Shown piece by piece: positions 16,862 to 25,765 of a stretch of DNA of 64,000 bases. The stretch is from JAZDIU01 sp043804635 (GTDB taxonomy: Bacteria > Chloroflexota > Dehalococcoidia > Dehalococcoidales > UBA2162): the NCBI GenBank assembly GCA_043804635.1, contig JAZDIU010000089.1, positions 1 to 64,000 of the forward strand. The letters are read 5' to 3'. The position numbers and the translations under genes are program-made. Below the pieces are notes generated by a model. That model ran no database searches, had not been told where the DNA came from, and was given only the letters and a program-made list of their open reading frames with translations. Position 1 is the first letter of the stretch. Each line of letters opens with the position of its first letter.

Positions 16862-17953
16862 TTACTTAGATTCTAGGGAAAGGGTTGCAGAGTGCAAACA
16901 CTTAATAAAATTATTGAATACGTTAATAGCCATTTCAGCATATTCGCGTTTGGGAAATACTGGCTCTTCAGGTGGCACGCTTCCTCGGTTTAGCATCCCA
17001 ATCGTAGGGGATACATGCACTATTCGATGGCGAAAACCTATCATGCGTTGGACATCTTCAAGAAGTGCACTTGTTATACCTTTCACTTCTCCAAACTTAA
17101 TGCCATATGCCTTATTATATGCCAATTTACAACGATCGTATTTTTGGAAGTCAATTCTTCCGCTATCAACTATTATCTGTAATGATGAAAAGGAGCTTTC
17201 TTGTACTTCGTTTTTTATCGTTTCTCCCTCACCACGTTCTCGTTCTTTAGCTGATAAAAAGCTGTTAAGCAAAGCGTCAATGTCTGGTAATATTCCCTCT
17301 TGTTCAAGCTCCAAGAATCTTCGCTTACAGTACGTCTCAAATCCGGTGACAAGCATTACGACAGTTACGTTCGTACAAATTACCTCGAAGATATAGCCTT
17401 GAGATGACGTACCCGATTGAAGAATCTTTACTGCCTCTATTGTGTTGTTCCAAGCCTCGATAGCTGTGGATTCTAGGATTGATTTCCCATGAACGAAGAA
17501 GGAATATTCACCAATTGTGACGCCCTCGTCTCCAATCTGATAAACCTTACCCTTAGAATCGACTCTAAAAGACTTCTTCGAAGGGATGCCTCTAGCGCTG
17601 AGAAGCCCGTCAGGTCCTCCATTGCGACCTCCTACATGTAAGTAAATGTCTTCATGTGACCAGGTTATACACAAATATATAGCTTTACTTCCTTTTAGTG
17701 GCTTGATATCTAAACTAGCAACTCTCGTGCCAGTGCCGGGCGAAGAATGATAAAAATGAAGATTAAGCTCAGCATCTCGTTCTAATCGGTATACTATTTG
17801 CCCAGTTGCTATCTCAAGAATTACTCCTTTACCTAATTTAGGGTCAAAAAGGCCTTCCAATTGGTATTCAAATTCTAACGTTCCTCTTGGTCTCTTAAGT
17901 AACTTTACGACTTCTTGCTGTTTCTCAGGTGAAATATTTGCTGGGAAGTGCAT
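16862..17953 (-). CDS. Hypothetical protein with C-terminal HEPN-like motif
   Basis: I do not recognise the full-length family. The 363 residues split into an N-terminal beta-rich part (about 1-150, with KLGKGVILEIATGQIVYRL) and a C-terminal helical part. The latter ends with MIGFRHRIVHVSPTIG, an R-x3-H-type arrangement like the catalytic motif of HEPN ribonucleases. It lies next to vapBC, within a small stretch of accessory genes. A defence or stress RNase is possible but not shown. Confidence 0.6.
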   Translation of the reverse strand: MHFPANISPEKQQEVVKLLKRPRGTLEFEYQLEGLFDPKLGKGVILEIATGQIVYRLERDAELNLHFYHSSPGTGTRVASLDIKPLKGSKAIYLCITWSHEDIYLHVGGRNGGPDGLLSARGIPSKKSFRVDSKGKVYQIGDEGVTIGEYSFFVHGKSILESTAIEAWNNTIEAVKILQSGTSSQGYIFEVICTNVTVVMLVTGFETYCKRRFLELEQEGILPDIDALLNSFLSAKERERGEGETIKNEVQESSFSSLQIIVDSGRIDFQKYDRCKLAYNKAYGIKFGEVKGITSALLEDVQRMIGFRHRIVHVSPTIGMLNRGSVPPEEPVFPKREYAEMAINVFNNFIKCLHSATLSLESK

Positions 17954-18019
17954 TCTAACCTCCTTGTATCGGAGTCTTTTACAGCTTTGATGATAATTGA
18001 GTTGAGCCTTTGCGGTCTA

Positions 18020-19411
18020 TTAAAGGTTCTGCTCTGAGCTACTTCCTTGCTTACCAATCCCCACTCCCACCGCCTCCCTTAAACTGCTGACCGGGATAAT
18101 TTCGATACCTTTGGGGATTGGGCTGATTACGGCGCCGGTTTTGGGGACGAGGCAGCGTTTGAAGCCAAGGCGGGCGGCTTCGTTAACGCGTCTGTCTAAT
18201 TGGGGAACGGCTCTAAGTTCGCCGCTGAGTCCGATTTCACCCACGGCTATCAAATGAGGGTCAACACCCACGTCGCGGAAGCTGGAGGCAATTGCCAGGG
18301 CAATGCCTAAATCGGCGGCCGGCTCTTCAATTTTGAGCCCGCCGGTAACATTTACCATAACATCCTGATTGCCGAGCTTTAAGCCGAGGCGCCGGGTGAG
18401 CACGGCGGTAATCATCAGCAGGCGGTTGAAGTCGATGCCGTTAGCGGTGCGGCGGGGCAAGCCAAAGGCGGTGGGATTGGTCAGGGCTTGAATCTCGACG
18501 AGGAGGGGCCGACTGCCTTCAAGGACAGGTACCACCGCCGAGCCGACAGCTTCACCCCAGCGTTGAGAAAGAAAAGCTTGGGAGGGATTATCAACCTCGA
18601 CCAAGCCCTGCTCTTTCATTTCAAAGACGCCGATTTCGTTGGTCGAGCCAAAGCGGTTTTTGACGCTACGTAAAACGCGGTAGGCACTGAAGGACTCGCC
18701 CTCGAGATAGAGCACGACGTCGACGATGTGTTCCAGGACCTTGGGACCGGCGATGGCGCCTTCTTTGGTAACGTGCCCGACGATGAAAACGGGCACACCG
18801 GTCGACTTCGCCCAGTGCATCAGCCGGGCGGTACATTCCCGAACCTGGTTGATGCTGCCGGCGCTTGCCTCGACTTCGGGCAGGAAAACTGCCTGAATGG
18901 AATCGACCACTACCAGACCGGGCGATAGCTCTTCAAGCTGACCAAGAATAGCATCGAGGTTGGTTTCAGCTAAAAGAAAAAGATTTTCGCCTTTTATGCT
19001 CAGTCGGTTCGCTCTAAGCCTGATTTGGTGCAGTGTCTCTTCGCCGGAGACATAGACCACTTTGCTGCCGGACTGGGCGACTATAGCTGAGACCTGTAGC
19101 AGGAGAGTGGACTTGCCGATACCGGGGTCGCCGCCGATGAGGGTCAGCGAGCCGGGAACAACTCCGCCACCCAGCACCCGGTTAAATTCTGCTAAAGGCA
19201 AGGAAAGGCGTTCGTTCGCCTGGAGGGTGATTTCGGACAGCTCCTGGGGTGGAGTGGTTGGGAGGGTTGATGTAAAAGAGGTGGTTACGGTGGTGACGGT
19301 TTTCTCGACGAGACTGTTCCATGCCTGACATTCGGGGCAGCGTCCCAGCCATTTAAGGTTTTCTTTACCGCACTGCTGGCAGACGAAGATGGTCTTTGGC
19401 GATTTTCCCAC
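18020..19411 (-). CDS. radA: DNA repair protein RadA/Sms
   Basis: A DnaB-type branch-migration helicase acting in recombination. It has the N-terminal zinc finger (CQQCGKENLKWLGRCPECQ), Walker A GGDPGIGKSTLL (about residue 93), the RadA-specific KNRFGSTNEIGVFEM, and a C-terminal Lon-protease-like domain (from about 300) without protease activity. At 463 residues it has normal length. It is the last gene of the minus-strand run beginning at the Rrf2 regulator, separated from larE by a 100-base repeat. Confidence 0.95.
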   Translation of the reverse strand: MGKSPKTIFVCQQCGKENLKWLGRCPECQAWNSLVEKTVTTVTTSFTSTLPTTPPQELSEITLQANERLSLPLAEFNRVLGGGVVPGSLTLIGGDPGIGKSTLLLQVSAIVAQSGSKVVYVSGEETLHQIRLRANRLSIKGENLFLLAETNLDAILGQLEELSPGLVVVDSIQAVFLPEVEASAGSINQVRECTARLMHWAKSTGVPVFIVGHVTKEGAIAGPKVLEHIVDVVLYLEGESFSAYRVLRSVKNRFGSTNEIGVFEMKEQGLVEVDNPSQAFLSQRWGEAVGSAVVPVLEGSRPLLVEIQALTNPTAFGLPRRTANGIDFNRLLMITAVLTRRLGLKLGNQDVMVNVTGGLKIEEPAADLGIALAIASSFRDVGVDPHLIAVGEIGLSGELRAVPQLDRRVNEAARLGFKRCLVPKTGAVISPIPKGIEIIPVSSLREAVGVGIGKQGSSSEQNL

Positions 19412-19455
19412 AAGCTGACTTTACTAGATTTTGGGGAGGAGTGCAAGGAGAACTT

Positions 19456-19518
19456 GATTTACGATTAATGATTTTTAACATAATTATTCGTAAATCTTAT
19501 CTCATAAATCTTAAATCT
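19456..19518. repeat. AT-rich dispersed repeat, copy 1
   Basis: The segment begins GATTTACGATTAATGATT and ends TTCGTAAATCTTATCTCAT followed by AAATCTTAAATCTGC. A near copy is at 28372-28436. Both lie between genes, at the 3' end of larE here, and the ends can pair with each other (GATTTACG/CGTAAATC). Confidence 0.65.
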
Positions 19519-20344
19519 GCTTTAGCGGTTCGTTCATGCTGCCCATTCTGTAGCCTTGAAGGTCGAGTGTCACATAGGTATATCCAAGCTCTTTGAATTT
19601 GTCCACGATTTTCTGCGATACGTCTTTATCGAGGAATATTTTCATATCATCCTTGGGGACTTCGATTCGGGCAATATCGCCGTGGACACGGACTCTCAAT
19701 TGCTTCAGACCGAACTTAGCCAGAAATTCTTCGGCAAGTCCGACTTTTGAAAGGTTTTCCCTGGTGATGGCGGCTCCGTAAGGAAATCGCGTCGATAAAC
19801 AGGGCTGGGGCGGTTTATCCCACGTCGGCAGGCCCATCCTTTTCGATAATGTTCTGATTTCCTCTTTGGTGAGTCCTGCCTCTTTTAAGGGGCTCCGCAC
19901 CCCGAACTGCGAAGCGGCTTTCATCCCTGGTCGAAAGTCTTTCAAATCATCGTAGTTCGAACCGTCGACTATGTAGTTCAATTTATATTGTTTGGCTAGC
20001 TCGGTCAGTTTGGTAAACAGTTCCGTCTTGCAGTAGTAGCATCTCTCCGGAGGATTGGCGGCAAAGCTGGAGTTGTCTAGCTCATTGGTATGGATAACGA
20101 TTTGTTTCACGCCTACTTTGACAGCTATTTTTTTGGCTTCTTCAAGCTCACCCGGTGGATATGTTTCTGAGCTTGCCGTGACCGCGACTACCTTGTCTCC
20201 TAACACACCCGAAGCGACCTTAAGTAAAAATGTACTGTCCACTCCGCCGGAATAGGCAACAAGTATACTGCCCATCTCCGACAGGATGTTTTTCAGGGAT
20301 GCTAACTTTTCGGAAAGTCCGGGCTCAACAACTGACTTTTTCAA
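19511..20344 (-). CDS. larE: ATP-dependent sacrificial sulfur transferase LarE
   Basis: A PP-loop ATPase of the LarE/ExsB group, 277 residues. It has the pyrophosphatase motif YSGGVDSTFL (residues 31-40), the substrate motif PPERCYYCK, and the conserved Cys in KPPQPCLSTRFPYG. In lactate racemase maturation this family donates sulfur from its own cysteine to a nicotinate-derived dinucleotide. No larB or larC gene is in the window, so the acceptor here is open. Its neighbours are sulfur genes, which supports a sulfur-transfer role. Confidence 0.88.
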   Translation of the reverse strand: MKKSVVEPGLSEKLASLKNILSEMGSILVAYSGGVDSTFLLKVASGVLGDKVVAVTASSETYPPGELEEAKKIAVKVGVKQIVIHTNELDNSSFAANPPERCYYCKTELFTKLTELAKQYKLNYIVDGSNYDDLKDFRPGMKAASQFGVRSPLKEAGLTKEEIRTLSKRMGLPTWDKPPQPCLSTRFPYGAAITRENLSKVGLAEEFLAKFGLKQLRVRVHGDIARIEVPKDDMKIFLDKDVSQKIVDKFKELGYTYVTLDLQGYRMGSMNEPLKQI

Positions 20345-20397
20345 TTAAGTGCTCCTGATTAATAAATATGTCCTTCCTGTTGAAGGATTTACCCCCA

Positions 20398-20437
20398 GAT
20401 TGCGCCGCCCCGATTCTATCGGGGTCTCGCAATGACA
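20398..20437. repeat. GATTGC...CGCAATGACA palindromic repeat
   Basis: The core is the hairpin CCCCGAT-TCT-ATCGGGG, framed by GATTGCGCCG and TCTCGCAATGACA. It belongs to the family at 2045 and 26457, where the frame is kept and the palindrome differs. It fills the space between larE and the AIR-synthase-like gene. Confidence 0.65.
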
Positions 20438-21505
20438 CTACGCGGGCTTATTCTTTTCCAAGGCGCCGTAGAAAGCTTTCCAGAAGGGGTCGACGATGGG
20501 GTGTTCAAGTTTTCTTTCACGGCCTTTTTCAATCAGGACCATACCTTTTTCAGGTCCCGTTAATTCGCCGACAATAGAGGATTTGATATTCTTTTTAGCC
20601 AGGGCTTGCACCACTGCCTGGGCTTTGTTGGGGCGGCAGGTAATGATTAACGTCCCCTCGCTTATGGAAGCATAAGGGTCGATGCCGAAATAAGAGCATA
20701 TCTCGCTGATGCAGTCAGCCATCACGATCTTTTCTTTTTCTATTCTTACTCCTAGACCACCGGCCTGAGCCACTTCGTACAGTCCTCCCCAAACCCCGCA
20801 TTCGGTGGCATCGTGCATCGCCGTCACTCCTTTTTCACGCACACCAAGGCTTACAGCGGTCATCGCATCTTCGACTACCGACATCTGATAAAAAACCTGC
20901 TCGGCTTTCTTGCTGAACTCCTTGCCGAATTTTTTCTCGATTAGCTTGGGAAACATCGTGGCGAAGATACCGGTCGCTTCGATTGCCGGTCCCTTGGTGA
21001 TGATGATTTTGTCGCCGGCTTTGGCGAATTTCGGGTTTACGTATTCATTCAACTCCCCGATGCCGATTACCGTGGCTCCGCCCACCATCGGGTAATGACA
21101 ATTTTCGTATCTGGCGGTATGTCCGGTGATAATGTTTATGCCCAGCTTCAGGCACTCTTTGTGCATCACGTCCCACATTGTCTCTAGCTGTTTCTTGGTC
21201 ATTTCCATCGGGAGGTTCAAGTCTATTGTCAGGAAAGCCGGTTTCAAACCGCAAGTTACCGAATCGGAAGCCAGGATGTGGATGGCAAACCAGGCGGCTC
21301 GCTCCCAGCCATATTCAGGAACGATAAATACGGGGTCGGTAGTGAAGGAGACCGCTTTACCCCCGATTTCAGCGATACCCACGTCGACTCCATGCTGAGG
21401 TCCCACCAGCACTTTATCGCTCTTTGCTCCCAGGCGGGGAAATATCAATTCGCTAAATATCTGGGGAGAAATTTTGCCGATTTCGGGCATTTCAGCTGTT
21501 GCCAT
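20438..21505 (-). CDS. AIR synthase-related protein (HypE/SelD-like fold)
   Basis: A 355-residue ATP-binding protein of the PurM/HypE/SelD/ThiL superfamily. The N-terminal half has VLVGPQHGVDVGIAEIGG and FTTDPVFIVPEYG with metal/ATP-binding Asp; the C-terminal half has MHDATECGVWGGLYEVA. The C-terminal PRTQYE-like tail of HypE and the Cys/Sec loop of SelD are both absent, so it is neither. I start at ATG 21505, five bases after AGGAGG. It lies between a cysteine desulfurase and LarE, so activation of a sulfur acceptor is a reasonable guess. Confidence 0.75.
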   Translation of the reverse strand: MATAEMPEIGKISPQIFSELIFPRLGAKSDKVLVGPQHGVDVGIAEIGGKAVSFTTDPVFIVPEYGWERAAWFAIHILASDSVTCGLKPAFLTIDLNLPMEMTKKQLETMWDVMHKECLKLGINIITGHTARYENCHYPMVGGATVIGIGELNEYVNPKFAKAGDKIIITKGPAIEATGIFATMFPKLIEKKFGKEFSKKAEQVFYQMSVVEDAMTAVSLGVREKGVTAMHDATECGVWGGLYEVAQAGGLGVRIEKEKIVMADCISEICSYFGIDPYASISEGTLIITCRPNKAQAVVQALAKKNIKSSIVGELTGPEKGMVLIEKGRERKLEHPIVDPFWKAFYGALEKNKPA

Positions 21506-21559
21506 CACTTCCTCCTGATTCCTGAGTATGTCACTTAATAGGTGCCAAGGAAAGCGGCT

Positions 21560-22729
21560 TTACTTCTTCTGACTTTTCAGCAATGGTGACATCGCTCTGA
21601 GCCGGCCGACAATCTTGGGCAGAACTTCCAAGGTCCGGTCTATATCTTCCGGTACAGTCTGGATTCCCAGGCTGAACCTAAGCGAACTGTGAGCTTCTTC
21701 GTGGCATAAGCCCATTGCCAGCAGGACGTGAGAGGGTTCAAGGCTGGCTGAACTGCAAGCCGAGCCTGTGGAAGCACAAATTCCCTCAAGGTCGAGGTTA
21801 AGGATTATCGACTCGCCTTCTACATAGGCGATACTCACGTTTACGTTATTGGGTAATCTATTCGTGGGATGTCCGTTTAGCTGGGAATGGTCGATACGTT
21901 CCAGTATACCCTTGATAAGCTGTTGGCGCAGGCCGGTCAGGCGTTCGGCTTCCTGTTTGATTTCCTTCACGGCGAGCTCGGCGGCTTTGCCGAAACCGAC
22001 AATGCCCGGGACGTTCTCTGTGCCTGCCCGCCGTCCCTTTTCCTGCTCGCCCCCGTGTATAAAGGGAGCGATTTTAGTCCCCTTCTTGATATAAATTGCG
22101 CCGCATCCCTTGGGACCATAAAGCTTGTGGGATGACATCGACAATAAGTCCACACCGAGCTCTTTGACGTTTACCGGGATGTGCCCGACCGTCTGGACGG
22201 CATCGGTATGGAAATAGACGCCGGCTTCCCGGGCAATCTCGCCTATCTCACTTATCGGTTCTATAGTGCCGACTTCATTATTGGCGTGCATTACCGAGAT
22301 AATGACGGTTTTATTGGTAATTGCCTTCTTGACTTCGGCCGGGTCTACCATGCAGTTTCTATCCGCCGTCAGGTAGGTAACTGTAGAACCTCTTTTAGCT
22401 AAAAATTTACAGGTCTCTATCACCGCATGATGTTCTACGGGACTGGTGATGATATGATTTCCCTTACCTTCGTTAGCATAAACTACGCCTTTTATAGCAT
22501 AGTTATCGGCTTCGGTACCTCCACCGGTAAAGAAAATTTCTTCTTCGCTGGCACCGATTAGATTAGCTATTTGTTTCCTGGCTTTCTCAACCGCCGCTTT
22601 GGCTTCCTGACCGTAAGAATAAATGCTGGAAGGATTACCGAAGCCCTCGGTAAAATATGGCAGCATTGCCTCTACTACTTCCGGACGGACCGGCGTCGTG
22701 GCAGCATAGTCGAGATATACCCGTTTCAT
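21560..22729 (-). CDS. nifS: Cysteine desulfurase (NifS/IscS class)
   Basis: A PLP enzyme that takes sulfur from cysteine as a protein persulfide for Fe-S clusters and thio-cofactors. The 389 residues show YLDYAATTPVRPEV, the PLP lysine in SMSSHKLYGPKGCGA (about residue 203), and the catalytic Cys in STGSACSSASLEPSHVL (about 325). It starts MKRVYLDYAA as in other NifS proteins. It follows cysK by about 50 bases and an Rrf2 regulator two genes upstream. No iscU is nearby. Confidence 0.95.
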   Translation of the reverse strand: MKRVYLDYAATTPVRPEVVEAMLPYFTEGFGNPSSIYSYGQEAKAAVEKARKQIANLIGASEEEIFFTGGGTEADNYAIKGVVYANEGKGNHIITSPVEHHAVIETCKFLAKRGSTVTYLTADRNCMVDPAEVKKAITNKTVIISVMHANNEVGTIEPISEIGEIAREAGVYFHTDAVQTVGHIPVNVKELGVDLLSMSSHKLYGPKGCGAIYIKKGTKIAPFIHGGEQEKGRRAGTENVPGIVGFGKAAELAVKEIKQEAERLTGLRQQLIKGILERIDHSQLNGHPTNRLPNNVNVSIAYVEGESIILNLDLEGICASTGSACSSASLEPSHVLLAMGLCHEEAHSSLRFSLGIQTVPEDIDRTLEVLPKIVGRLRAMSPLLKSQKK

Positions 22730-22778
22730 CTAGCTAATTCCTTTCTAATCTGGCAGTTGTCTTTAACCAAATTATATA

Positions 22779-23774
22779 TTATATAGTCTGGACCGGGGGC
22801 GCAACTTCCTGGAAAAGCCACGTCGAGAGGTAGCGTTCTCCGGTATCCGGTAAAATAACTACGATAAGTTTCCCCTCGTTCTCCTGCCTTTTAGCTACTT
22901 CTAATGCTGCCCAGGTAGCGGCTCCCGAGGATATACCGGCGAGGATACCTTCTTCTTTAGCTAATCTTCTTGCCATTGTACCGGCGTCTTCATTAGCCAC
23001 TTTTATAATCTCATCGACTAGTTCTTTCTTCAAGACATCAGGGACAAAACCAGCACCGATTCCCTGAATCTTATGTGGGCCCGGCTTTCCTCCGGAAAGC
23101 ACAGGAGAAGCGGCCGGCTCGACGGCTACAGCTTTGAACCCCGGTTTTCTATTTTTTAATGCTTCGGCGACACCGGTAATCGTACCGCCGGTGCCGACAC
23201 CGGCGACCACTATGTCTACTTTGCCATCGGTATCCCGCCAGATTTCTTCGGCGGTGGTCAGGCGGTGAATCTCCGGGTTCGCCGGATTTTTGAACTGCTG
23301 TGGCATAAATGAATTGGGATTTTCTGCCACCAGTTGCTCGGCTTTCTTAATGGCTCCGGTCATTCCTTCGGCACCGGGAGTTAATACAAGCTGGGCACCG
23401 AGGACGGAGAGTAGCTGGCGGCGCTCCATAGACATAGTATCCGGCATTGTTAAAATTAGCTTATAGCCGCGTGCGGCGCAAACAAAGGCCAGAGCAATGC
23501 CGGTATTGCCGCTGGTCGGCTCGATAATCGTAGTTTTGTCTTTGATGAGTCCTTTCTCTTCGGCATCCGCAATCATCGCCACGCCAATCCGGTCCTTAAC
23601 GCTGCTTAATGGGTTGAAGGACTCCAGTTTAGCTACTACCTGTGCTTTGGTTCCTTTTGTTACCCGGTTGAGTCTAACCAGCGGCGTATTGCCGATTAGC
23701 TCAGTAGAGTCCCCGGCAATGCCCCTGGTCAGCTTGGGTATTTCTAGCGATTTGTAACGAATTTTTTCTACCAT
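22779..23774 (-). CDS. cysK: Cysteine synthase (O-acetylserine sulfhydrylase)
   Basis: A PLP enzyme making cysteine from O-acetylserine and sulfide. The PLP lysine is in NPLSSVKDRIGVAM (about residue 61), the substrate loop is PTSGNTGIALAF, and the phosphate-binding loop is GVGTGGTITGVAE. At 331 residues it has an N-terminal extension of about 20 residues over standard CysK. It is directly downstream of the Rrf2 gene (12-base gap), so cysteine supply and desulfuration are under one regulator. Confidence 0.95.
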   Translation of the reverse strand: MVEKIRYKSLEIPKLTRGIAGDSTELIGNTPLVRLNRVTKGTKAQVVAKLESFNPLSSVKDRIGVAMIADAEEKGLIKDKTTIIEPTSGNTGIALAFVCAARGYKLILTMPDTMSMERRQLLSVLGAQLVLTPGAEGMTGAIKKAEQLVAENPNSFMPQQFKNPANPEIHRLTTAEEIWRDTDGKVDIVVAGVGTGGTITGVAEALKNRKPGFKAVAVEPAASPVLSGGKPGPHKIQGIGAGFVPDVLKKELVDEIIKVANEDAGTMARRLAKEEGILAGISSGAATWAALEVAKRQENEGKLIVVILPDTGERYLSTWLFQEVAPPVQTI

Positions 23775-23786
23775 TTTTAATTTCTC

Positions 23787-24230
23787 CTATATATAATACA
23801 TCATTTCGGCTGGTTGAGATTTCTTTTCCTGTCGCTCGATGAGGTCACGTAGAGTCATCGACTCTAAGACCTTGTCTGTAGCTTCTTTCATTTCGCTCCA
23901 GAGCTCGCGGGTAACGCAATCTCTGGAGCGTGAACAGACGCCAGGATTATCAATACATTCCGTTGGAGATGTCGAACCTTCAAGGAGTCGGATTACAGTG
24001 CTGAGGTTTACTTCTTCGGGCCGCCGTGCAAGCCATACGCCGCCTTTTGGTCCTCGGGTGCTTCTTAATATTCCCGTCGTAATCAGTGGAGTGATAATTC
24101 TTTCTAGATAAAGTAAGGAAATCGCCTGTCTCTGGGCGACGTCCTTTAAGAGGACAGGTTTTTCATCGGCTTGAAGGGCAATATCAAGGAGTGCCCTGGT
24201 GCCATATCTTGCTCTCGTCGAAAGTTTCAT
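23787..24230 (-). CDS. Rrf2-family transcriptional regulator with Cys triad
   Basis: A winged-helix regulator of 147 residues starting MKLSTRARYGTRALLDIAL. The helix-turn-helix is followed by RGPKGGVWLARRPEEV. Three cysteines C92-x6-C99-x5-C105 occupy the position where IscR and NsrR bind an iron-sulfur cluster; spacing is one residue longer than in IscR. As first gene of the run it probably controls cysK-nifS and itself in response to cluster or cysteine status. Confidence 0.9.
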   Translation of the reverse strand: MKLSTRARYGTRALLDIALQADEKPVLLKDVAQRQAISLLYLERIITPLITTGILRSTRGPKGGVWLARRPEEVNLSTVIRLLEGSTSPTECIDNPGVCSRSRDCVTRELWSEMKEATDKVLESMTLRDLIERQEKKSQPAEMMYYI

Positions 24231-24341
24231 TCCGCCTCATTTATTACTATTTCAGTAGACAAAGTATAGAATACCACGGGACAAAATATTTCGTCAAGAG
24301 CTGCGATGCTGAAGGCTGATAACTGAAAACTGATAACTCGT

Positions 24342-25742
24342 TTATAATAAGCTCTTCACCATGTAGTCGCCCTGGCTGGTATAGCTGAACTGGGTGCGGT
24401 AATATTCTCTGGCACCGACGCCGCTCAGAATTACCATTTGTTTGGCGTGGAATTCTTCCCGGGCGATTCTCTCAGCTTCGACTAATAGCGCTCTACCCAG
24501 CCCTTTATGCTGGGCGGCGGTCTCATTCTGCTCCTGTAAAGGGACTTCGGGACCGTATATATGCAGCTCTCTAATCAGGGCTGTTTTATTCTTTTGTTTG
24601 AGAGTGGCCGGGGGTTCTTCGACGCTGCTCAGGACATGTCTGTCTTGAATCCTCATTCTCAGCAGGCCGAATAGAGTTTCGTTTTTATCTTCGAACGATA
24701 GGAAAATTTCTCTGCCCGCCGACGCTTCGTAGTCCGTTCGGACTATTTTCGGTTCACCAACCGTCCAGCCGGTCCGCATCCGGTGTCCGTATTCACGGCA
24801 GCGGATACAGTTACATTCCACCTCGAGTTCTTTCATCCGCTCTCTAACTTCGTTACGCAGTGAGTCTTTGACACCAGCCACGATAAACTTCGCCGGAATA
24901 TCCCGCAGAACCCGGGAAATTCTGACATATTTGGGAACGATAGACTTAATATTGGTTAACAGATCCATCATAGTTTCATTATCGTAAGGCTGATAACGTC
25001 CTGCCCGATACCACCTTTCCAATTCAGTGTCCTGCACAACCATCGTCGGGTAGAGCTTTAAACCATCGGGTCGGAAACGGCTATCGGAGAACAGGTTTTC
25101 CGATAGTTCCAGGTCTTTCATCGGCGTTAAGCCGGGTAATCCGGGCATCCAATGATAATGGACTTTGAAGCCATTCTCTTTGAGTAAGGCGGTAGCTTTA
25201 ACCACATCTTCTACAGTATGTTTTCGATTCACCAGCCGGTAGATTTCGTCGTCCAGAGTCTGGATACCCAACTCCACGCGGGTCGTGCCGAAATCAAGCA
25301 TCCTGGTGATGTGTTCCGGCTGGCAGAAGTCGGGCCTGGTCTCGATGCATAGTCCGACGCAGCGTTGGTCGGCCGTTTCATTAATTTGTTTTGCCTGCTC
25401 CAGGGAGGTCGATTCAATACTATTGAGTGCGTCATAGCAGTCTTGGATAAACCGGTATTGATATTCTTCCGGTTGAGCCAGAAATGTCCCCCCCATTATT
25501 ATCAGCTCGATTTTATCTGTGGGGTGCCCCATCTCCTGCAAGGTTTTTAGTCTGAGTTCCACCTGTTTGCAGGCGTCGTAGCCGCATTTTATGGCGCGCA
25601 ATACTGCCGGAGATTCGGGAGTATAGCTTTGCGGCGTATCTGAATAAGTGGGACAATAGATACATTGTCCGGGACACTTTGCCGGCTGGGTCATCACGGC
25701 GATGGGGGTGACACCGGATATTGTCCTGGTAACCTTTCTCAT
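24342..25742 (-). CDS. elp3: Elp3-type tRNA uridine-34 acetyltransferase (radical SAM/GNAT)
   Basis: Makes 5-carboxymethyl-uridine at the tRNA wobble position from acetyl-CoA and SAM. The radical SAM cluster motif is CPGQCIYCP (C23, C27, C30) and the C-terminal GNAT domain (about residues 380-466) has HKGLGRALLVEAERIA. The zinc-associated cysteines are in CNCIRCREYGHR (about 307). At 466 residues it lacks the long N-terminus of eukaryotic Elp3, as bacterial and archaeal forms do. A Trm9/ALKBH8-like methyltransferase diverges from it with only 23 bases between the two starts. Confidence 0.93.
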   Translation of the reverse strand: MRKVTRTISGVTPIAVMTQPAKCPGQCIYCPTYSDTPQSYTPESPAVLRAIKCGYDACKQVELRLKTLQEMGHPTDKIELIIMGGTFLAQPEEYQYRFIQDCYDALNSIESTSLEQAKQINETADQRCVGLCIETRPDFCQPEHITRMLDFGTTRVELGIQTLDDEIYRLVNRKHTVEDVVKATALLKENGFKVHYHWMPGLPGLTPMKDLELSENLFSDSRFRPDGLKLYPTMVVQDTELERWYRAGRYQPYDNETMMDLLTNIKSIVPKYVRISRVLRDIPAKFIVAGVKDSLRNEVRERMKELEVECNCIRCREYGHRMRTGWTVGEPKIVRTDYEASAGREIFLSFEDKNETLFGLLRMRIQDRHVLSSVEEPPATLKQKNKTALIRELHIYGPEVPLQEQNETAAQHKGLGRALLVEAERIAREEFHAKQMVILSGVGAREYYRTQFSYTSQGDYMVKSLL

Positions 25743-25765
25743 TGTATAAATAGTCTAGCAGATTT

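Noticed and set aside
20438..21505. Selenophosphate synthetase or HypE
   Set aside because: The N-terminal Cys/Sec loop of SelD and the C-terminal Cys tail of HypE are both missing.
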